A program made the translations under genes and the position numbers. This document shows positions 49,106 through 61,878 of a stretch of 64,000 bases of DNA, piece by piece. Origin of the DNA: Eimeria necatrix (Eukaryota; Apicomplexa; Conoidasida; Eucoccidiorida; Eimeriidae); NCBI RefSeq assembly GCF_000499385.1, contig NW_013654292.1:62001-126000 (forward strand), written 5' to 3'. Position 1 is the stretch's first letter; each line of letters starts with the position of its first letter. The notes below the pieces were generated by a model. The model was not told where the DNA came from, made no database searches, and saw only the letters and a program-made list of their open reading frames with translations.

Positions 49106-52100
49106 TTCAGCAGGAACCACTGGAGCAGGGCAGCCAGCCTCTGTCCCCGCTTCTTTGTTCTTCAGCCTGAAAGACACTCTACGGCTGCATAATGTAGTGC
49201 GTATAATTGTGTAATAGTGGGCGGATATGAAAGGACGAGATCTGTGAAGGTCTGTACGTTTCCGCTGAAGTAACATGTGGTTTAATGTATCTCAAAGCTC
49301 TTCTTTCCAACAGTTCGCCTTTCCTGAGGCGGAAGGGGCAGGAATAATGACACTACTGTATCGAAATTCACCCCATATACAACAAGTTTTGGGAATTCTT
49401 TGCAAGCGGTTTTGAAAGGACTGATCTCTGTGGTGGTGCCGAAAGTATCTGGGTGAAATTCCAGAAGCTTTAAGCACGAAATCCTGCTCACTTTATTCGA
49501 GTGGAGCGCGCAGCTCTCAACATAAATTGTTTTTCCTTTGTATTCGGAACTTCACAATTCTTCATTTAAAAGAATAGCGGCGTAGAAGCTATGAGGTGGC
49601 TTGTTGAGTTGATCCAGACGTTGAGCGCTGAGAATAAAGCATACAATAAGAAGCGTTAGCACATCTTGACCTTGGCTGTCGTGCACAGTTGCCTTTTCCT
49701 TACATCCTTACCTTCAGTCGCTGTGGCCAGCAAGTGGCTATCTTTTGCGCAGATAAAATGAAAATTTGAAGAACTTTACTTTGCGGTGTACACTGACTGC
49801 TCAGTGGTTTAGTACAAAAAGGAGTACCCTGTTTCACAGTTAACAATGACTGCATTATCTCACTTGATTTCCAAGCTGCAGGGCACAAACACTTTTCTGT
49901 GGTTGTGAGTTGCTGCCTTCTGGCTGCTCGTGGTTTGCTTGTGTTTTCAGCTATACCGCTTATGTTTGTGCGTGCTTGTTTTCGTTGAACCGTTAACTTG
50001 TCGCATGCTGGTGCAATGGCCATTGGGCACTTTTCCTTTTTGATGCTTCTTTACTCTAGTACTATTTTGAGTAGCACAAGCCGATTCCTCACTCCCACTT
50101 CGCAGCCCATAATGTCTTCCACTGCGCAACATTGGGGGAAACGTATTCTGGGGTATTAGCTCTACGTGGATTACGGTTGAGGGTTCCAAGGGGAAAACCG
50201 GCCAGGAGCCTGGAATACTGGTTCTGTTGAATTAATGCCAAGGGCAAGTGTATAATGGAAACTTTTCGAAAGAGCAGAGTCAAAAATGAAGGCCTAGCTG
50301 AAACCAAGATTCGAGGCACGAGGTTTTGCGCCTGGCATATGCTAGACGGTTTCAAGCCAGATCACCGCGGAGAATGCCTTTGCTGCAATGCAAAGCCAAA
50401 GGGGAACGAAAACGAAATGGTCTGTGATGAACTACGAATCGAGCCTTCTACAGTCCTGAAAATATCCTGCCTGTTGAACTTTTACGCTTGTGGCCCTTGT
50501 GCTATTACTATCTACCCCACTTAAGGTGGGAAGTCCAACATGGATCTTGATCTTACGACATCAAGAAATTGTTGAAAGTTTTTAGTCGTTCTAGACTTGA
50601 TTAAGCTATTGTTATATAGGAGCAGGATTATGCCGATCCAGGGGCAGTTCATCGGGCTCAGGCAGCGAAACAACGGCAATATGCCCGGAGGGCTTCAGCC
50701 GGGGTTGCTTTATTGTTCTATAGCGAAATGCCCTCCTATTTCCCCTTAGAGTAATACTGTATTTTTGGTGTCACGCCAGAGCGAACTCGCGCTGTGATGA
50801 CATAGCATGACACATACGGCCATCGGCCTGTTGCGCCTCGGGGATGGCATTCAACTCTAGGCTACTGAAGCATGGCCTCATAATATTAGAAAAGCACTAC
50901 AACGAATACATGAAGCTCAGCTTGATGTCTGAAGAGAAGAAAGCATGATCTAATGCAATGCTGTGCGGCATGCAAGGCACGAACAAAGGAAGTCAATAAT
51001 GATTGTGAAGAAGGTGCGGATACATTTATCTGTTTTTGGCTTCCTTTGTATATCGTGGCAAAGCTGTTTCTCAAGAGGTTTGTAATATGCTTGCAGAAAC
51101 GTAACAAATTTTTGGCAAGAAACACATGGATATTCGCTGGTGGGCAAGTTTCGCGATAGTGTTGCAACTTTTTGAAACGAAGATATGATCAAGCTACATC
51201 CCACGCGTCTCTTTGATACTCTGCCCCATTTTTGACCATCACATTTCCCTGTACTCTCCTATTACGGGAAACATCTAACGAGTCGTAGCGAGACTTTATT
51301 GAGCCGAAAACCTGTTATTATCTTTTCCCTTGGATGTTCCGGTGCTGCATTTATCGGCGTGTGAGAAATGCACTACTGTCATGTAGACGTAGCGCCATAG
51401 CTTCCATGTGGAACTGAGCGTGAAAAGTGCTCAAACACTGCATCTAAATTTGAATATAATATTTGACTCCGGGGACAACTGATGTCAACGGTGTCAAAGT
51501 GTGACAGCGCTGTCGAATTTCTTACAAGCCGGCATCATTGGAAGCCGCGACCTCTCCTTTGATTTCTCCTAGCAGGGAAAGTCTTTTCGACATCCAAGAC
51601 TGGAACTTTTGTACTTGAAATATATTATGTGTCCTGAAGTGCTATCTTTGGTGTAGTCCGTGATGCATACACACCAGGCAGCAAGCCAGACACTTCAATC
51701 CCATAAGAATTGCCTCTTTCCTTCTAAAGAGATAAAACATAACAAATTCAGGCTAACCGGTATGATGCCAGACTCTAAACAATGTTCTGTGAGTCGCCTT
51801 GCACAATATGAAGCACTATGGTTGGAACTATACTGCTTCGGACTGGTGACACTTTGCTGGAATCATAGCCACTGGCCAAAACCTAAGTGCTACGACCAAA
51901 GAAAAGGAATTGACTGCAAGGCAACACATTATAACTATCCAACTATCCACGAATACTGCTTTCATACCCAAAACAGCAGCTGAACGCATCCATATATGCT
52001 AACAGGTAAGGAAGATTTTAGCTCTGTATATGTCTGACCTGCAGCGCTCGGCTGCAAGGCCAGATTCTACGAGTTATGAACAACTCTGCTGGCTTGGCAA

Positions 52101-53260
52101 CGTTAGAGAATGCAAATATCGTTCTCTACCAATAGGTGGGAACCTCCAGGGGGAATCATCCTAACTAACTGGGGGCTGTTGGAGTTCGCGCGCATTGGCT
52201 TTTCCTTGATAGCGGGTAAACGAATATTTGCAAAGATGAAGCAAGGCTTTTATCGACGCAGTCACAGTGCTAGAGGTTCTGGGGCCTCTGAGCTTACAAT
52301 ACAGGCCCCAGCCAAAACGGGCGCTTATGGCTTCTAGCATCTCTGCCCGTTCCGATGCGGCAGCGCTTCGCTGACAAGGCAGAAAAAGACCCTATTTGTT
52401 CATTATTGTTTTTTACGACAGCACATTTGCTATCTTTCTTGGTCTGTAAAGCCTCGCTCTACTTGTTCGTGTACACTGCAGTTGGAGACCAAGCTGCAAC
52501 AGCGTTCATACATCGATACGCAACACGCTGAGGCGAATACAGTAGTAGAAGCGCTGGCGTTTCACTGCTTACCAAGATAGAGCATTACACTGGTCATTTA
52601 TGGGGGAGAAACATAGAAATCATCGCGCGTGCGAAAAGTGAAGCCCCGCAGCCCCACAACAGTGGATGTGGGGTGCTCCAACATGTGCGCCTTAAACCAG
52701 TGAAACACCATCTCAGGAATATTTCGGCAGTTCCCGTTTGCTGAAGGGGAATACTGATATTCGCGGTGAGACAGGGAAACATTTTGCGAGTTGAAGTAAA
52801 CTCATCCCCCTAAAACAAGGGGTGCCTCTTCTTCCCTGGCTCCGCTGTTCCTTGTGCTGTCGTGGGTTGAACATTTTCCTGCTGATTCCCAGTAGTTTTC
52901 ATGCATTCGTTAATCCGAATTTTCTAGGTTCTTCTTGGAGGTCAGGAGGGCTTCAGGGGACCTCTTTGTTCTGTCATGTGGTGTGATGCAAAAGGCGTCC
53001 CTCTTCTTTGCTTTGTTAAGCGATGCTGCGTGGAGGTCTTTCTACAAAGATGGAGCTTTGTTTCCTTTTCATGTGTTTTTGCATGAACTTCAGCCATTTG
53101 CTGTTTGGCTTCGCCTGCTCCTAATCCGGCTTCCGCAGCATGCGGTAGTTCTCGTCGAGTCATAGCACGTTGTGAATGTGCTCACGTATAGCTTTCCTCG
53201 GATCTCTAGTGTATTTGCGAGCACTATGCCTAGTTCTTTTTGGTGGTGCAGGATTCGAGG
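49106..53260. other. Stretch without a supported gene
   Basis: Two short plus frames deserve a note: 50255-50524 (Cys-rich, with CAWHM and CLCCN, 89 residues) and 51663-51983 (about 106 residues with many Tyr, His and Cys). Neither has a known domain or splice partner. The last few hundred bases are the promoter side of the L24 gene. Confidence 0.4.
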
Positions 53261-54293
53261 ATGGCGGGTGTCCAGACCACCATCAAAACGGAGCTCTGCT
53301 CCTTCAGCGAATACCGTATTTACCCGGGTCGCGGCCTGAAGTTTGTTTCTCGCGATGGAAAAGTGCACACCTACATCCACTCCAAGGAGGCGCGCCTTGG
53401 CCGACAGAAGAAGAAGGCAGCCAAACTCCGTTGGACATTGGTACGATCGTGCATTCTAGGTTGTTGGCATGGCTTCACGCTTTTGGAACAGGTGTTGTGC
53501 TGGCTAGGTAGCGTGCTGGCTTGTGATACCCCGAAATTCGTGTGTAGCCCTTTGTGATTGCGGCCAGAGTCACCGCGTCTGATATCCCGGTGAGGGCTCG
53601 GTGCTAAGGTTCGCGTACACTGAAGCATCTGTAGTCCCGTCCTGGCGTATCTCTTCAGTGGGGAGCGCATTTAGGGGCTGAGCTGTACAGTGTTTCTTAC
53701 ACAAAAAATATTAGTGCAGTTCCGTGTTCCGTTTGTTTTTGCCCTGTTTCGACTGAGAACGGAGACATTATCTGGTTTGATCGGGCTCAAACCTCGTGCG
53801 GCTACTCCTCAGGTATGGCGGCGTGCCAACAAGAAGATTCGAGGAGAGGCCGTCGCAAAGCGGCGTACGCGCAAAGGAGGAAAGGTTCAGAAGGCTATTG
53901 TGGGTATTTCCCTTGAAGAGATTAAACAGAGGAGGGCAGCAAAGCCAGACCCAACTAAGGTACGGTGCCGTCCTACTTTTCAGATAGGGCGAGGCACGAT
54001 ATTTAGCACCACCAGAATATACTGAGTGCAACCCATGTGCGATGGCCCATATGGGATGTTGCGGCACGTCGCGCACGTTTGACTTGTCAGCATTTGCATT
54101 TTCCGTGCGTGAACTGAACGGTCGGTGTCTCTTTATGGCATTTGCGTTGATACAGATGAGGAAGATGCCTGCAAAGGAAAAGAAGGAGAAGAAAGAGAAG
54201 CCGAAACAGACTGTAGTCCCGGGAACACGAGCCCCCCCAGTAAAGAAGATGGTTCCGAGGGCGCAGAAGGTGGCAGCCGCTCGCCTCATGTGA
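53261..54293 (+). CDS. RPL24: Large-subunit ribosomal protein L24 (eL24)
   Basis: Component of the cytosolic 60S subunit at the interface with 40S. Three exons (53261-53440, 53813-53959, 54156-54293) chain in phase 0 to 154 residues, normal for the family. The N-terminal zinc-ribbon-type domain is clear (KTELCSFSEYRIYPGRG, FVSRDGKVHTYIHSK), followed by the conserved RRANKKIRGE and a very basic C-terminal helix (KEKKEKKEKPK). The Cys pair of archaeal L24e is reduced to one Cys, as in many eukaryotes. The ATG at 53261 gives the family's short N-terminus (MAGVQTTIKTELC). Upstream pyrimidine-rich sequence is typical of ribosomal protein genes but not diagnostic. Confidence 0.96.
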
Positions 54294-55144
54294 CCGAAAT
54301 ATGGGTTGTTTTGGTGGCACAGTGTGCAGACACTGCTAAGTGCATGCAGAGAACATGAGGAGCTAAGCGACTGCAACGTCAGTCGCCCACTGGTCGAGTC
54401 TTTGCCAGATCGAGCCAGTTGGGTTGATATTTACACGTTGGAGAAAGGGTTGCGGGGATGCTGCAGCCACGTAGCTGCGCAGGCAGACCATGCAAACAGC
54501 CAGGTGGAGGGGCATATTGGTCAATCGATGGCTGTTACTAATAAAGTGGAGATATTTTCTGACAGAAATATCGCCAGATGGCGAAACGCTCTAGAAATAT
54601 GGAGGAACGCACAGTGCTCTCTGTACAAGGCGTTTTCTTCAGAGTGCACTAGCTAGGCCTGACTTAGGCGCCATCCGCAGCATCCCGCTGTTGTGGGTGG
54701 CGAGGGAAGGTGATAGGGGCATAGACTAGCTGTAGTACAGCGAAGCCATTTGTCGGGGCATTTAGTACTCATGAACAGAGGACAGTACTTAGAAGGCTGT
54801 AGCGCGATTGAGCGGTGTCCGGAGAGTGGCACTGCTTGGCGAGGGCACGTGGCGGGCTGTTGCTGAGAAATTAGAGTTCTGCCTGCTTGTTGGTTTGACA
54901 ACAAATGAGTTTTCAGCTATACCTTGGGAGCAGAATGCTTAGCACTGCGTAGCTTCCTGGAAACATCGGGGTACTTCCAGCGCATGCACCGTCGGCTGCT
55001 GTCTGCGGAGTATGCATGCTTCAAATCTGTCACATTGCGGTTATCGCCAGTAGTTTTGAGGCTTAGTTGCAAGGAATAGATTTTTCCTCTCGACTTACCG
55101 ATGCGCTCGTTCTTGCCTCCCCGTGCTCCCCATGCGGCGACGGC

Positions 55145-55501
55145 ATGATGGGTTATCGTTACAGCCAGCCACTCATTTGCAACTCGCCGTTTTCTCCTCG
55201 TAACCTTACGAAGTCAATAGGATTCACTGGTTATTTCGTGAGGCCAGTCAATGAAGTCGGCTTTGTGCAGCCTCTAGGCGCCGGCCTGGGTATTTTCCGG
55301 TCACTTGATTGCACAGAGACACAACAAGCCCGATTTGCCCACAAATTCGCTGCCCCAGAGTGTCCCAACTTGCTGAAACTGAGGAAGGCCATCGAGCAGA
55401 ACTTTAAACCGGTTTGCTTCTACGTTAAGAATGACTACGCTATGGGACACCACGTTTACGATCAGCACTTCTACGTACGAGCACACGCAGCTCTACCGTA
55501 A
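55145..55501 (+). CDS. Small unknown protein, possibly 3' exon of a longer gene
   Basis: A 118-residue frame from ATG 55145 with well-structured composition: YFVRPVNEVGFVQPLGAG, FRSLDCTETQQ, then LRKAIEQNFKPVCFYVKN and GHHVYDQHFYVRAHA. No family recognised and no signal peptide. The frame is open upstream to about 55067, where GGCTTAG could be a splice acceptor, so upstream exons are possible. The protein-like pattern is much stronger than in neighbouring frames, but a real gene is not proven. Confidence 0.5.
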   Translation: MMGYRYSQPLICNSPFSPRNLTKSIGFTGYFVRPVNEVGFVQPLGAGLGIFRSLDCTETQQARFAHKFAAPECPNLLKLRKAIEQNFKPVCFYVKNDYAMGHHVYDQHFYVRAHAALP

Positions 55502-56773
55502 TGTGAAGAAACAAGCAGATAATAAGTTAATGTCAACGCAGTAAGGTAGGGGTTATGATGTAGATGCGGCAGATTTCGTGAGCTTCTGTAGCTGGACACA
55601 TCGTTAAGGACCTATGCACTTGATTGTGGACAGTGCACAAGCTCGTGCGAATTCGTCAATGTATAATACACCTGCATGTACTTCATTCTCTGCTCTGCTT
55701 GGCTTTTAGGGAATCCTTTGCTCGCCGCTTTTCGAAGGGAAGAGCTACAGGCAAATAAATGCGATGGTAGATCGCGTACTGGAGCCACTCGGTACTTCGC
55801 CTTCCTTCCGAATTCATGCTTCCCCAACTAAACGTAATAAGAGTGCTTGTAGACGTTCGTGATGCCATGCTGAATTAGGTCTGGCAGCAGGCCTTGCGAG
55901 TCTGCCCTCTTCTGCTGCTTCAGGATTGGGAGGACGGGTTAAACTCCATTGCCAGCCGCCCTCTCGCTTTGAAGTGAGCTACGGTGATAGCCCTGCTCAA
56001 GTTTGCATTCTACTTGTTAGCACCTCATTCACACGACTTGGCATTCAATAGGTTCTGAGGTTTGATTCCAGTAGGTTCCAAAGTTAACTTGCAGTCAAGA
56101 CGGAAGTGCCACAGATTTTTTATTGTCCCCCTTATGCAGAAAATGCGGAGCCATCTCCGCTGGCGCTGGCAGCTTGAGAAGTGAGAAAGACAGTGGAAAA
56201 TAAAGGCAGGACATACAACTGGAAAGGGATGGAAAGAAGGTTAAGAAATTATAACTGGAGCAAAATGCTTATGTTGCAAGCCTCGTTATCAGGCTTTCGT
56301 CTGAGCATACAAGTACAGTGGAGCAGCTAGCCTGCCTTTTCCAATCTTGACGTTTTACAGTTTCACGGGGCCAGTCTGTGTGTTGGAGGCCATTACTCTA
56401 CCGCCAGCAAGCCCCTGCTGTTTCAGTACTGTTGAGCATTTGAACACTTTGAAGTTTGAGTTGCTCTACGCCCTGCCATGCCACGCGGCAGCGTTCTTCC
56501 GTAGCACCCACCTATCTGGCATAGTATTCACGCTGAAACTGAGCGCAGCGCCTTTCGCTTCGGTCACAGAGCCCTCAAACTACTACACAGCCCGTCAACA
56601 ACGAAAGAAGCAGCAGGTGCTGTCATTCCTACTTACAGGTGAAAGTCTATTTGCGAGGAACTTGCCGCTTCCGCTGACAGCTGAATAGCCCGTTAAGCTG
56701 TAGTGTCAGGGACGTTTTGGACGTCCAGACGTCCCCTTCGACAGTGGCGGTGGCATGCATGCAGCTGTAGCTG
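55502..56773. other. Convergent 3' region, no gene seen
   Basis: Lies between the small plus-strand frame and the 3' end of the trigger factor gene. A plus frame at 56347-56688 has no domain and overlaps nothing supported. Confidence 0.4.
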
Positions 56774-59700
56774 TTATTCCGGCTTTGTTAAATTATCGTT
56801 GTCGAGTTTCTTCACAGTTTTGGGATCGATGAAGAAACGCTCTGCTTGCTTCCGTAAATTGTCGCGTTCTTTCACCGTTTCCCTTCTCGTCTTGTGCCAT
56901 TCCTCCACATCAACCCCTCGGGGAAAGGCCCTGACGCCTTGCTGAGGTATCGCAGCTCCTGCAGAGTAAAATATACAAGAAGCTCTTCCTGTCTACAGAA
57001 TATACGCAGGAAGTTCTTCCTGTCTAATGAATATCTTGAGAACGCACCGAACGCAAATATCGGGTGCAAAGATTAATAGGAAAGCGCAGGCAAAGGGAGC
57101 GGAAGAGCTTACCGTCGGGCTGCACTGTAATTTCTGCGGGTGTATCATTGACATAATACTCCACATTTGCATGCTCTAAAATGAACTTGTATACAAGCGC
57201 CGCCTGCGCCTTTTTATAGAGCTGCTTTAGGACCGTCTCCGGGGCTTCCCCTGCTGTCTGAGCAGAAAAAACGAGCATACTCCTCAGTTCTTCCTCATTC
57301 TACCGAGCTAATTTCAACTCATCGTGCAGCGCAGAGTTTCGGGCACGGCAAGCAACACCGAATATGCTTTATTGTTTCTATTCATAGTTTCCTCCGCAAA
57401 GAGGCTGAGACGGACAGTTTACCGTCCGCCGAGACAAAGTACAGAAGGGATATTCGGGCGAACCTGCAGGAGCGCCTTAGCGAGGTCCGCCTGTAATTTT
57501 TTTTCATCCACTTGCAGCCCTTCCCTCTTGTAAACCGCCTGCGAAAGGCATGAGAAGTTGGTGACTTCAAATCTTACATTAATATCAGGTTTGAGGACAT
57601 CCGTTACTAAACTGGAGCAAGGTGAGACAGATCATTACTCTTTTCAATAAGAGCTGCGCAGGCACTTGATTTCAACTGCGTCAAACATGAAGGGTCTCAC
57701 CTGAATGGCAAAGGCTGTTGTAAGTATGCTCTCTATCCCCCGCCGGTTCTCCTCTTTCCACTTCATAAAGTCTTCTTTGGTTTGGCTTTTCTTGTCATTC
57801 TCCCCTTGAATTTCTCGTGCTCTCAGCTGCTGTCTCCATGTGGCATTTGCTTGTGCATCAAAGAGAGACTCTGAGGCGTTCGTTACATTGACAGTCTCTC
57901 ACTGACCGCCTGTTATACGCTGGAACTGTACACCATATCATTTTAGGCATGGACTCAAAGATAATGCGTGCCGAATGGGGAAGGGACATGGTGAATGATA
58001 CTCTTTCATAAAAAAAAACTGGCGGCAAATCTGCTGGCGGCTCATGTCCGCATGCGAGAGTGCCCAAACACCGGCTGCTACAGGGCGGGAAGTACACACA
58101 AGTGGAACTGGGACGCAGGAACTGGCGTGCGAATTGAATAGATACACACTTAAGTGGTGGTATTGAGCTCCCGCTGTCTATATTGTTAGGCAAATCCACG
58201 AGCGTTTGCACTCGTGCTCAACACTCGTATATAATTTGGTTCACGGATAATACCTGGCACATCCACTTGCGATATTTCATCGAGAGCCTGAGCTGCAGCA
58301 CCTAGAGCATGCTTTGACGCTGCATTCTTGGCCATGTCCTCTGCGGCGGCTTCTATTTTCTCCCACAACTCTGCCCGGCTCATTTGGCATGCTTTCTGAA
58401 AGAAGGCATCTGAGCCGCAGGAAAGAACGCACGCGGGAGAATCGGCAGCACAAGGATAACGAGTGTCCTGAGAGAATAAACAGGGGCTAGGAAAATGGGC
58501 TTTTCTAACCCCCGCAGTAGAAGCTGTTTCCCGCTCCCGCCTGCCCACCAAACTTCTTATATACTGCAACAGTGCCTGGTATCTGGAAAAGATATTAAGT
58601 CAAATGCTGTTAATCAGAGCCAGGAGGGATAGGTGTGCAGCCTTCACCGACCATCAGCAGCCGGCCAAATGCGGCGTTTCACTCCAACGCACTTGACCTG
58701 AAGAAGGCAATCGATGTGATGTATTTCATCTTCAACTTCTCCACCACTGTCTTCATAAGTGTCTCCAGATATTCCCATTTGTTCCTTTCCTGCTTTGTTA
58801 CTTCTCTCTTCGGTGGTGGCACGATCAGTGTTGGCCGCCAAGGCCACTTCTGATGCTGCCGCGCCGCCAACATCACCTGGCGATTCCCCTTCCTGTGAAA
58901 ACAACTTCTTCAAAAATTTGTCTTTCTCTGTACCTGCGAGGCTCTGCAGGTATAGCGGAACGAGACTGCGGCCTTCCTCGGAGCATCCCTCCGTCATCCT
59001 TCTCTCTCCTTCAACATCTGTTTGCTGTTCTTCTCTGGCGTCATCTGCCTGTCTTGCATTTATTTCCAGCAACTGAGAGGTACTAAAGGGGATCGCCAGC
59101 TTCACGGTTCGCCTCTCGCCTAAAGAAATACCTTTAACGGCCCCCAACAGCTCAACCGGAATCCTGCACAGATGCGCGACGCTCGTTTCCTGTCCTGGCT
59201 TATTCACTAAGTATTTGCGACACTAGCGCAGTGAATATGGAACACTCGAGTCAAACTCATTTTGTTTTTCTAGGGCAACCTGAGTTCAGCTCATAAATTA
59301 CCAGGGCCGAACAAGGTCAAGCGTCGTTTCCCCACATATAAACTCTGAGGGAATTTTGGGGCCAAAGGAACCATCGCGCTCTTCAAACCAGCCGAACTCC
59401 ACCTAGGAAGCAGAATGCAAATATCAGGAGTAGCAGAATCCTTACATAGGTACCCGGTGACATTCTGGAAGGATTAATCAAAAGTGCGAGAGTAGCTAAC
59501 ATCGGCACCTTTCAGAGAATTGAAACGGTGCTTTCTGCAAGAAGCGCGGACAGCAGGGAGTGGCAATGGTATTAGGCAAACCTGGAGAAGGACTGAATCC
59601 CCTTCGTCAGCTGGGTGTGCAGACTCCGGATAGTCCGTCACAGTTGAATGCTTGTACAGCAGATAGTCTGTTGTTAATTTAAACAAATGGCCCTTCACAT

Positions 59701-61878
59701 ACGGCTGTCTCGGCACGCGAAGCTGCATTGAAAACACAGTGAACCCCGGACAAGACCCTGAGGAGCCTTCATCAATCGAGTAGTTAAGCCCTCTGCATCG
59801 CAACATGCTACAATAAGCACAGAGAGACTCGGTAATAATGCACAGCAATTTTACGGGAAGACGAATATTGTGACTCACATTGAGACCCTTGTAAGAACGC
59901 TTGAAACGAACTCTGGGATGCAGCTCCGCACGCAAGTGAAGGGTGAAAGGAGTTCCAGGGGAAAAGCGATCTCCTAATTCACTTATATCCTGAGTAGCAA
60001 AACACTGAAGTACGGCTCACTCGAATGAGACAAGCAGTTAAAAATGGGGAGCAGCGTTGACGCCAATAGGCGTAAGCACTTGCAAAAACACCGGATCTGG
60101 TGGTGGAGAGTTGTAAGCATAATCGCGCGTAAAACGAATTGAACGGTACCCTAAAATCCGATGCCTCCTCCCAACAGCTTAGGACTTGGAAAAAGTGACA
60201 CAAGTGGACTGTCTATCGCTCACGGAAGAAGCGCCCACCATTCAGCAGAGCTTACGGAAAATTTTCTTGGATGGGTTGCTTGCATCTGAATCACTCACCT
60301 CTGTAAATTTCGCCTCGCCCATAACGCGCAAGTTGTGTTCAACTTGAACCTTCCTCTGAATAGCTTCGCTTAAGAAGCGAATTACATCTCGGCGCACAGC
60401 GGAGACGCCGCCTGCCTTCTGCAACAAATAGGCCGCTGAGACATCCAATGGTGAAGAAAAAAGGGAAGAGCGGAACTTCGCGCGCAAAGACGCTAGGGTT
60501 AATTCCCACAACTGCGAAGTACGCAAAAACCTGCGGATGCCCCAAGCTCTCATAAATCAGGCTCGCGCCTACTTGGGGGCAGCTGTGCGTCAAGCTTTGC
60601 AGGAGTAGACGAATGCAAATATTGGCCTGCCCACTGAAGAGCATTAATAGACTGTAATAAGCCACTGTAAGTGCATGTACAGATTCAAAATAACGCCGAT
60701 TCTCAGTGCATTCACGCACTAACAGTAAGCATCCTTGAAGTGATACAGTGAATTATTTATGTACGTTTTCCCAAAAAAATGTGATGCCCGCTCACCTCTC
60801 TCGTAAATTCCCCGGAAGCAGTTGCATCGATTTCTATGCCACATTTTTCCATTTCTCTCAATTTAATTTGAACATCAGTGCCACTCAGCATCTGATCAAC
60901 TTTCAGTTCGGCTTCATTCAGTTGGCGATTCATTTTACTTTGCTCGTCTTTACGTATATAGGTGTTCCCCTGAGCAGCACGGGGAGAAAATGATCCAAGT
61001 CGCTGGCCTCTTTGCAGGTACTCCGCATGTCTCTGAAGTCACAAGGAGGCTTCAGGCAATCCCATAGAGCTCTTTCACTACTGAATTCTCCCAACCATGA
61101 ACGGACAGCATCAAGAGGCGCTCTTGCCACCTCGTGAACATTTTTTGAATTCATTTTGACATTCAGGCAAGCCAAAACTATGCATTATGCGACACTCTGC
61201 AATCGACACCCCTCATGCATACCCCTTAATTAACTGGGCGCGAGTGGGCAGCGCTTATGGAGCCCCACCCTACTGCAATACATTTGTGCTTAGCATGGGA
61301 CGTGCGGGACATGTTGCCTAAACGCTTACTTGCTTCTGCCGTCGGCGTTTGGTGTGGTAATCCTCCTCGGTGTCCTTCGCATGTAAGGATATGCTTGCAT
61401 TTCGAGGATGTGTGGAGCCTGCCTTTCCTTCCGTTCCCATATGTGCTTCAAATTTTGCCAAGTCTGCTTCTATCGAGCTTGAGGCTGGTTTATTTCCTTC
61501 ACTGTGGCCTTCCTCTAATGTGCTGGAGTTTTCTCCAGCCACTGCGCGGTGCGGTGAACAGCCAACTGTGATCCGCGTCGGCATCCGCTGCCTGTACAGG
61601 CGACTGCATTGTAAGCTGTCTGAAGTGGACCTTTTCGCAATGCTGTAAGGGGCTGAAGAACCCAAGCAAAGCGCTGGACAAAAGACACTCCGAATTCTAG
61701 TAGCTGCGACAAGTTGGGGAGGCCTGAGTCTATTATCATCGAAAGGAAGCTTGTAGCCCTCAGTCTTCGTGGAGTGCGAGCACACCCAAAGGATGGCGCA
61801 CAAAACTGCGAAAGAAACAGTCTTTGTGAAACATCTCGATAACGAAGTACTCCAGGTAGTGTTCTTTTGGAAGGACAT
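56774..61878 (-). CDS. tig: Organelle-targeted trigger factor (Tig-type chaperone)
   Basis: Trigger factor is the bacterial ribosome-bound folding chaperone; here the leader suggests the apicoplast. Fifteen exons (61878-61330, 61032-60796, 60651-60573, 60511-60477, 60418-60299, 59989-59879, 59722-59582, 59402-59302, 59163-58698, 58582-58510, 58409-58254, 57870-57701, 57538-57464, 57257-57113, 56958-56774) close in phase at 880 residues, about twice the bacterial length. Residues 1-183 give a signal anchor (TVSFAVLCAILWVCS) and a Ser/Arg-rich transit-like stretch. The ribosome-binding domain ends with AVRRDVIRFLSEAIQRK and HNLRVMGEAKF. Next come RFKRSYKGLN, a PPIase-like domain (IPVELLGAVKGISLGERRTV) with a long acidic insert, and the helical C-terminal arms (DAFFQKACQMSRAELWEKI, VDVPESLF, YKREGLQVDEKKLQ). 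The canonical GFRxGK ribosome hook is replaced by IVGINPS. Confidence 0.88.
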
